A stretch of 64,000 bases of DNA from Petrolisthes cinctipes (taxonomy: Eukaryota; Arthropoda; Malacostraca; Decapoda; Porcellanidae), in assembly GCA_033782935.1 (NCBI GenBank), contig JAWQEG010000411.1, positions 2,477,501-2,541,500 on the forward strand, written 5' to 3'. A program made the translations under genes and the position numbers. This document shows positions 60,653 to 64,000 of this stretch, in pieces. The notes under the pieces were generated by a model. That model searched no databases. It saw only the letters and a list, made by a program, of their open reading frames with translations, and was not told the DNA's origin. Positions within the stretch are counted from its first letter, which is position 1; each line of letters begins with the position of its first letter.

Positions 60653-61446
60653 TTATATGGGTTTAAGAAATACAAGAAAGTCACCTATGTAAGTACCTGG
60701 TTTAATGTTCACTGCCAGATCAACCTTGTTAAAAATTAGAGCTTCGATGAAGTTGTCATTTTGTATCAGAGAGAATATGGATTCCATACCAATATTATTT
60801 ATTCTACATGTTTCACTTAAAGATATGATTTCATTCCCTTCATAGTTATTATCACTTTTCACTTGCACCTTTATGATAGCAAACCCCTTACTTGGTAAAT
60901 GTACCGTACTTTTGACAGTGCCTGCCAGTCTACTCTGTGAGTCACTGACCCTTGTAGTCCCCAAGCCTACAGCTGTGCACCGCTGCTGACTCAGAGGACA
61001 ACATGGATACACTTGACCCTGAAAGATAATTGACTGGAGTGAGATGGCAATGTCAAGGTTATGCTCTGTCAATTCTTTTAAACGCAAGAGGCCATCAGTT
61101 GGTAAACTGAAATTTTCACAGATATAAAAGATGCATTTTAGTCTCGGACTAGTTTGTGAAAGTGTAATAGGAAATTGTATCATTCCTTTAATGATTAATT
61201 TACTACCAGACAAGGCAGCTAAATTTAAATCTGATGGTTGGAGAGTCCATCGTTCCTGCGGGTTTCCTTCTAACAGCCGTTTAAGTGTTACTTCAGAAAG
61301 TAAGGAGACACAAGCTCCTGTATCCACAGCTAATGAGATATTTGAATTTTCTATGTTACAAGGAAGTGAAAGTACATCCACTTTACCCAAAGCAGCAACA
61401 AGTATATTTATTTGACTAGGTGCGATTAATTTGAATTTTTTTTTTT
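60653..61446 (-). CDS. Outer element protease (start of pol frame)
   Basis: Aspartic protease with the VDTGACVSLLS active site about 20 residues from 61390. The frame is open up to the A11 run (61436-61446) at the end of gag, with no ATG needed, so a minus-1 ribosomal shift from gag would enter it. It ends at TAA 60653-60655, and RT continues in the same frame right after. Either that TAA is a decay mutation or the element uses readthrough; I favour decay because env has a similar in-frame TAA. Confidence 0.8.
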
Positions 61447-62784
61447 GTTAAAATCGTCACCTGTATTTGCACGTCTGTTATTTACTTCATTTCTGGCATT
61501 CAACGTTACTCTACATTCCTCTGTGTTATGTGTTACACTGTTATGAATAATGCAGAACTTATTACTTGGCTTGTTGTCACTGTCACTTACTCCCTTACTA
61601 TTATCCTTACTTTTGGCATTAGAGCGATTATTCTTATTAAAGTAACACTTATCTGGGCTGTGTCCATATTTTCTACAGATTTTACAATAAGGCTTCTTCT
61701 TCGCGCTCTGAGGTGTGAAGTTTGTAGTGTGTGGTGTCTGTGAAGTATTGTGGTGAGTGTCTGTGTCAGTGATCACGGCTACAGGTAGGGCTCTAGGTAC
61801 ATTTAGAGGTTCTTTTTGACTAACCTTTGTTGCATATTTGACCAATCTGTCACTTGGTTTATATTCTATTTTAGCAGATTCAAGCCTGGATTCCTTTGTT
61901 AATAGTAAAGTATACTGTATGTACTCAATTAGCTTGTACATATTGTTCCCTGTCATGTTACTCTGTGCGTTCAACCACTCTGACCCTGTTAAGAGTTGTT
62001 TAGCATCGCTAATGGTCGAACCTGCTAACGCTAGAGCCGTACTTGAATTAGCTGTTCCACAGTTACTCACTGTCCTTCTAACCATTCTATGAATCCATGC
62101 TAGTGGACCGCCAAACTGCCCCCCACCGAAAACATCTATCAGGTCTTCACTAAACTGCTTAAAATTATTTAGGTTATCTGGATCGGTGAAGGCAGTTGCA
62201 GTTAACAATGTACTAGCTTGGGAATCTGGTTTAATGTGTCCACGTACGAACCTTATCTTTCCTTTGTCATCTGTAATTCCTGCAGTAAGCATATTATCTT
62301 CACAAACCCTTAGAAAAGTATGGATATTATAGTTAACATCTTCCCCAGTGAATTCTTTCACAGTATGTGCTTGAGGCAAGACATTAATAGTAGGTGTAGT
62401 GTTAGTTGCCATTGTCGTTGAAGTATTAATATTAGTGTTAGTTGCCATTGTGTATGATGAAGTGTTAGTAGGGAAAGCTGTAGAGTAAATACGTCCTGAG
62501 CGAGTTTTACTGGGTGAAATGTTAGTGGTATCAGTAAACAAGGCAGTTAGTGAGGTAGATCTAGTAAGAGAAGGAGTATTAGTTGTTACTCTGTCTTCTT
62601 TTATGTCTAAATCTAGTGCAAGAATATTTTTACTCAAGGGAGAACTTACACTTTCTATAGTACTTACGCTTAAATTAGTGATTTTTGTTGTATCGACTAA
62701 GCTTTCATTACTTTTAAATATTGATAAACTATGTTTAAGTTTACGAAGTGAATTCAGTGCGGTACCGTATTTTCTCTCATTCAT
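61426..62784 (-). CDS. Outer element gag
   Basis: 452 residues, intact, from ATG 62784. The N-terminal ~130 residues are Ser/Thr/Asn-rich, then a capsid-like region (VKEFTGEDVNYNIHTFLRVC .. FKQFSEDLIDVFGG) and two C-terminal knuckles: CKICRKYGHSPDKC (CX2CX4HX4C) and a second Cys/His set, CIIHNSVTHNTEEC. The last codons run into an A11 tract (AAC AAA AAA AAA AAT) before TAA, the presumed frameshift site into protease. Capsid formation and RNA packaging are the expected roles. Confidence 0.87.
   Translation of the reverse strand: MNERKYGTALNSLRKLKHSLSIFKSNESLVDTTKITNLSVSTIESVSSPLSKNILALDLDIKEDRVTTNTPSLTRSTSLTALFTDTTNISPSKTRSGRIYSTAFPTNTSSYTMATNTNINTSTTMATNTTPTINVLPQAHTVKEFTGEDVNYNIHTFLRVCEDNMLTAGITDDKGKIRFVRGHIKPDSQASTLLTATAFTDPDNLNNFKQFSEDLIDVFGGGQFGGPLAWIHRMVRRTVSNCGTANSSTALALAGSTISDAKQLLTGSEWLNAQSNMTGNNMYKLIEYIQYTLLLTKESRLESAKIEYKPSDRLVKYATKVSQKEPLNVPRALPVAVITDTDTHHNTSQTPHTTNFTPQSAKKKPYCKICRKYGHSPDKCYFNKNNRSNAKSKDNSKGVSDSDNKPSNKFCIIHNSVTHNTEECRVTLNARNEVNNRRANTGDDFNKKKNSN
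61436..61446 (-). promoter_or_regulatory. A11 slippery tract at the gag-pol junction
   Basis: On the minus strand the gag frame reads AAC AAA AAA AAA AAT. Shifting by minus 1 gives CAA AAA AAA AAA TTC, and that frame is open into protease. A-runs of this length are efficient slip sites. No downstream pseudoknot was checked. Confidence 0.6.
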
Positions 62785-63585
62785 TACCTGTCACTCTGCT
62801 TAAAGAATAACAAAGGACACTCTTCTGTTTATATACGTGAAGGCGTACGCATATAATACCCACAATTATGAATACATAGAATGTGTAATGAGGAAATATA
62901 TTATTAATACGTTTACATATAATATTATATCCTAATGTGATGATGTTAGGATTGTGTTATATATTTGTAATATATAATTATATGTACCTAGCTACTGACC
63001 ATGGTTCGTTGTTGTGGCGTTGATAATTAATTGGATTGTATTCCAGTACTTCCGTGTGTGACGTGGTACCATTACCAAGCCAACGTCCTTCCGAGTCGTA
63101 AAGTTGCACTTCGTTGAGTTTTTAATAATCCCGTCTAGATGAAGTTTTGAAGTTAAATCACTTTCCTCAGCTATACTGCATGATTGAGTATAGAAGGTAT
63201 AGTGATGGTGTAGTGATGTCGTACCAGACCACGCCCACGTCCTTCCTTGTGAATGGAGTGTGGCTGGTGAGTGATGAGTAGAGCGGTGACGTAATAACCC
63301 CTCCGTGTGTGAGGTGGTAAGTTTGATGACGTCACCACTGTCTGCTACAGTGAGCTCGGGAGAGGCTAGAGTTTTGTTTTGAGTTGTGAAAATGCTGAGT
63401 TAGGTGTTCAGACACTTTCTTCTCCTCTCTCTCTCTCTCTCGCTGCTTCTCTCTTCACTTAACTTCACTTCTCTATCGTTTCTCTGTTTTAACTCTTTTA
63501 TTATTTTGTGTTTCTTTCTCGGTTATCACTTGCTTTTTTTTTAACTGTTGTATTTCTCCTTTGTTTTACACCATTTATTTTGTAT
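62785..63585. other. Outer element 5' leader
   Basis: No gene. TA-rich near gag, then a (CT)n stretch at about 63423-63440. It should hold the packaging signal and the env splice donor; neither is identifiable by eye. Confidence 0.5.
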
Positions 63586-63603
63586 CCACACCGCTGTTCA
63601 CCA
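63586..63603 (-). other. Outer element primer binding site (candidate)
   Basis: Two bases inside the LTR on the minus strand is TGGTGAACAGCGGTGTGG. It starts with TGG as expected for pairing to a tRNA 3' end. I cannot name the tRNA. Confidence 0.45.
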
Positions 63604-63605
63604 AA

Positions 63606-64000
63606 TGTTCTGGGGCAAGAAAGACCTTACTTACTCCAGACACGTGATGATTGATGGTGAGTGATGATGTGTAGCTGGCAACTGGTTCGTATGTCTTAGT
63701 CTTTTTATTAGTCTTTGTCTTTGGCGTCTCTTCGGAGTTTGATTTTAATTATAAGGTTTTCTATAATTATATGGTGTAGGAGAGGTAGCAAGCTTCTGTA
63801 GTTTACACAATTTATTGATAACCCGAGTGAGTACAGTTTCACAATATGTTGGAGTTAGGTTAGACTTGAGCTAACTTTATAGAGAGAGATTATATGCTAA
63901 GGTAACCTTGTTGAGTGTATGGTTATCAATAGCTAACTGAGGCTGAAGGAGCGGGAACAAGGCATCGCTTGGTAGGTCACATGACCTATGTCGTCACTAT
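63606..64000 (-). repeat. Outer element 5' LTR, cut by the window end
   Basis: Repeats the left LTR from its first base (TGTTCTGGGGCAAGAAAG), with a ~16-bp insertion (TTTTTATTAGTC region near 63700) and scattered substitutions. Confidence 0.9.

Larger units (their letters stand above)
47535..64000 (-). mobile_element. Errantivirus-like Ty3/gypsy LTR element with env, carrying a nested insertion
   Basis: LTRs begin TGTTCTGGGGCAAGAAAG at 47535 and again at 63606 (continuing past the window). Minus-strand order is leader, gag, protease, RT, RNase H, integrase, env: the layout of env-bearing Ty3/gypsy elements (errantiviruses and relatives). It is inserted in a Penelope element after ..cacattttatt. 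The two LTRs differ by several substitutions and a ~16-bp indel near 47620 / 63692, so it is older than the element nested in its env. Confidence 0.9.

Overview
This is eukaryotic, repeat-dominated DNA with no convincing single-copy host gene. The likely source is a decapod crustacean. The clues are a 308-bp SINE-like insertion (18943-19250) with the GTAGGGGGGTATTGCCGG / CCCTTCGGCCCC motifs that I associate with shrimp and crab genomes, a DIRS1-like element, and an errantivirus-like Ty3/gypsy element. The species call is inference.

The substrate is an AT-rich satellite with a 176-bp monomer, itself an old tandem duplication of an ~88-bp unit. It fills about 27.5 kb in seven blocks: 1-990, 8482-17916, 21929-27100, 31075-34701, 34908-37695, 38467-42917 and 43620-44690. 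Many stretches are organised into higher-order repeats of 352, 1407/1583, 1723 and about 2110/2462 bp. The mobile elements are insertions into this array, and the satellite reads straight across almost every junction.

From left to right the insertions are: (1) a full-length, minus-strand DIRS-like tyrosine-recombinase retrotransposon (991-8481) with inverted terminal repeats, an internal complementary region, and gag, RT/RNase H and recombinase genes; (2) a 4.0-kb fold-back Tc1/mariner-like element (17917-21928) with a SINE inside one arm; (3) a 4.0-kb TIR element (27101-31074) carrying a multi-exon gene; (4) a 206-bp MITE (34702-34907); (5) a 771-bp TIR element (37696-38466); (6) a 702-bp Harbinger-like MITE (42918-43619); (7) from 44691 to the window end, a nest: tandem Penelope-like copies, broken at 47535 by an errantivirus-like LTR element (47535 to beyond 64000), whose env gene is itself broken by a young LTR retrotransposon (48775-56455) with integrase placed before reverse transcriptase, as in Gmr1.

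The elements with gene sets are mostly decayed. The DIRS RT has two in-frame stops, both at positions expected to be Trp. The errantivirus-like pol and env each carry one in-frame TAA. The inner Gmr1-like RT has a frameshift although its LTRs look almost identical. The best candidates for new biology are: spliceosomal introns inside the DIRS gag; three different TA-targeting elements all inserted at the same base of the same satellite monomer subtype; a UGA-CUA gag/pol junction in the Gmr1-like element; and a multi-exon, non-transposase-looking gene carried in the TIR element at 27101-31074.
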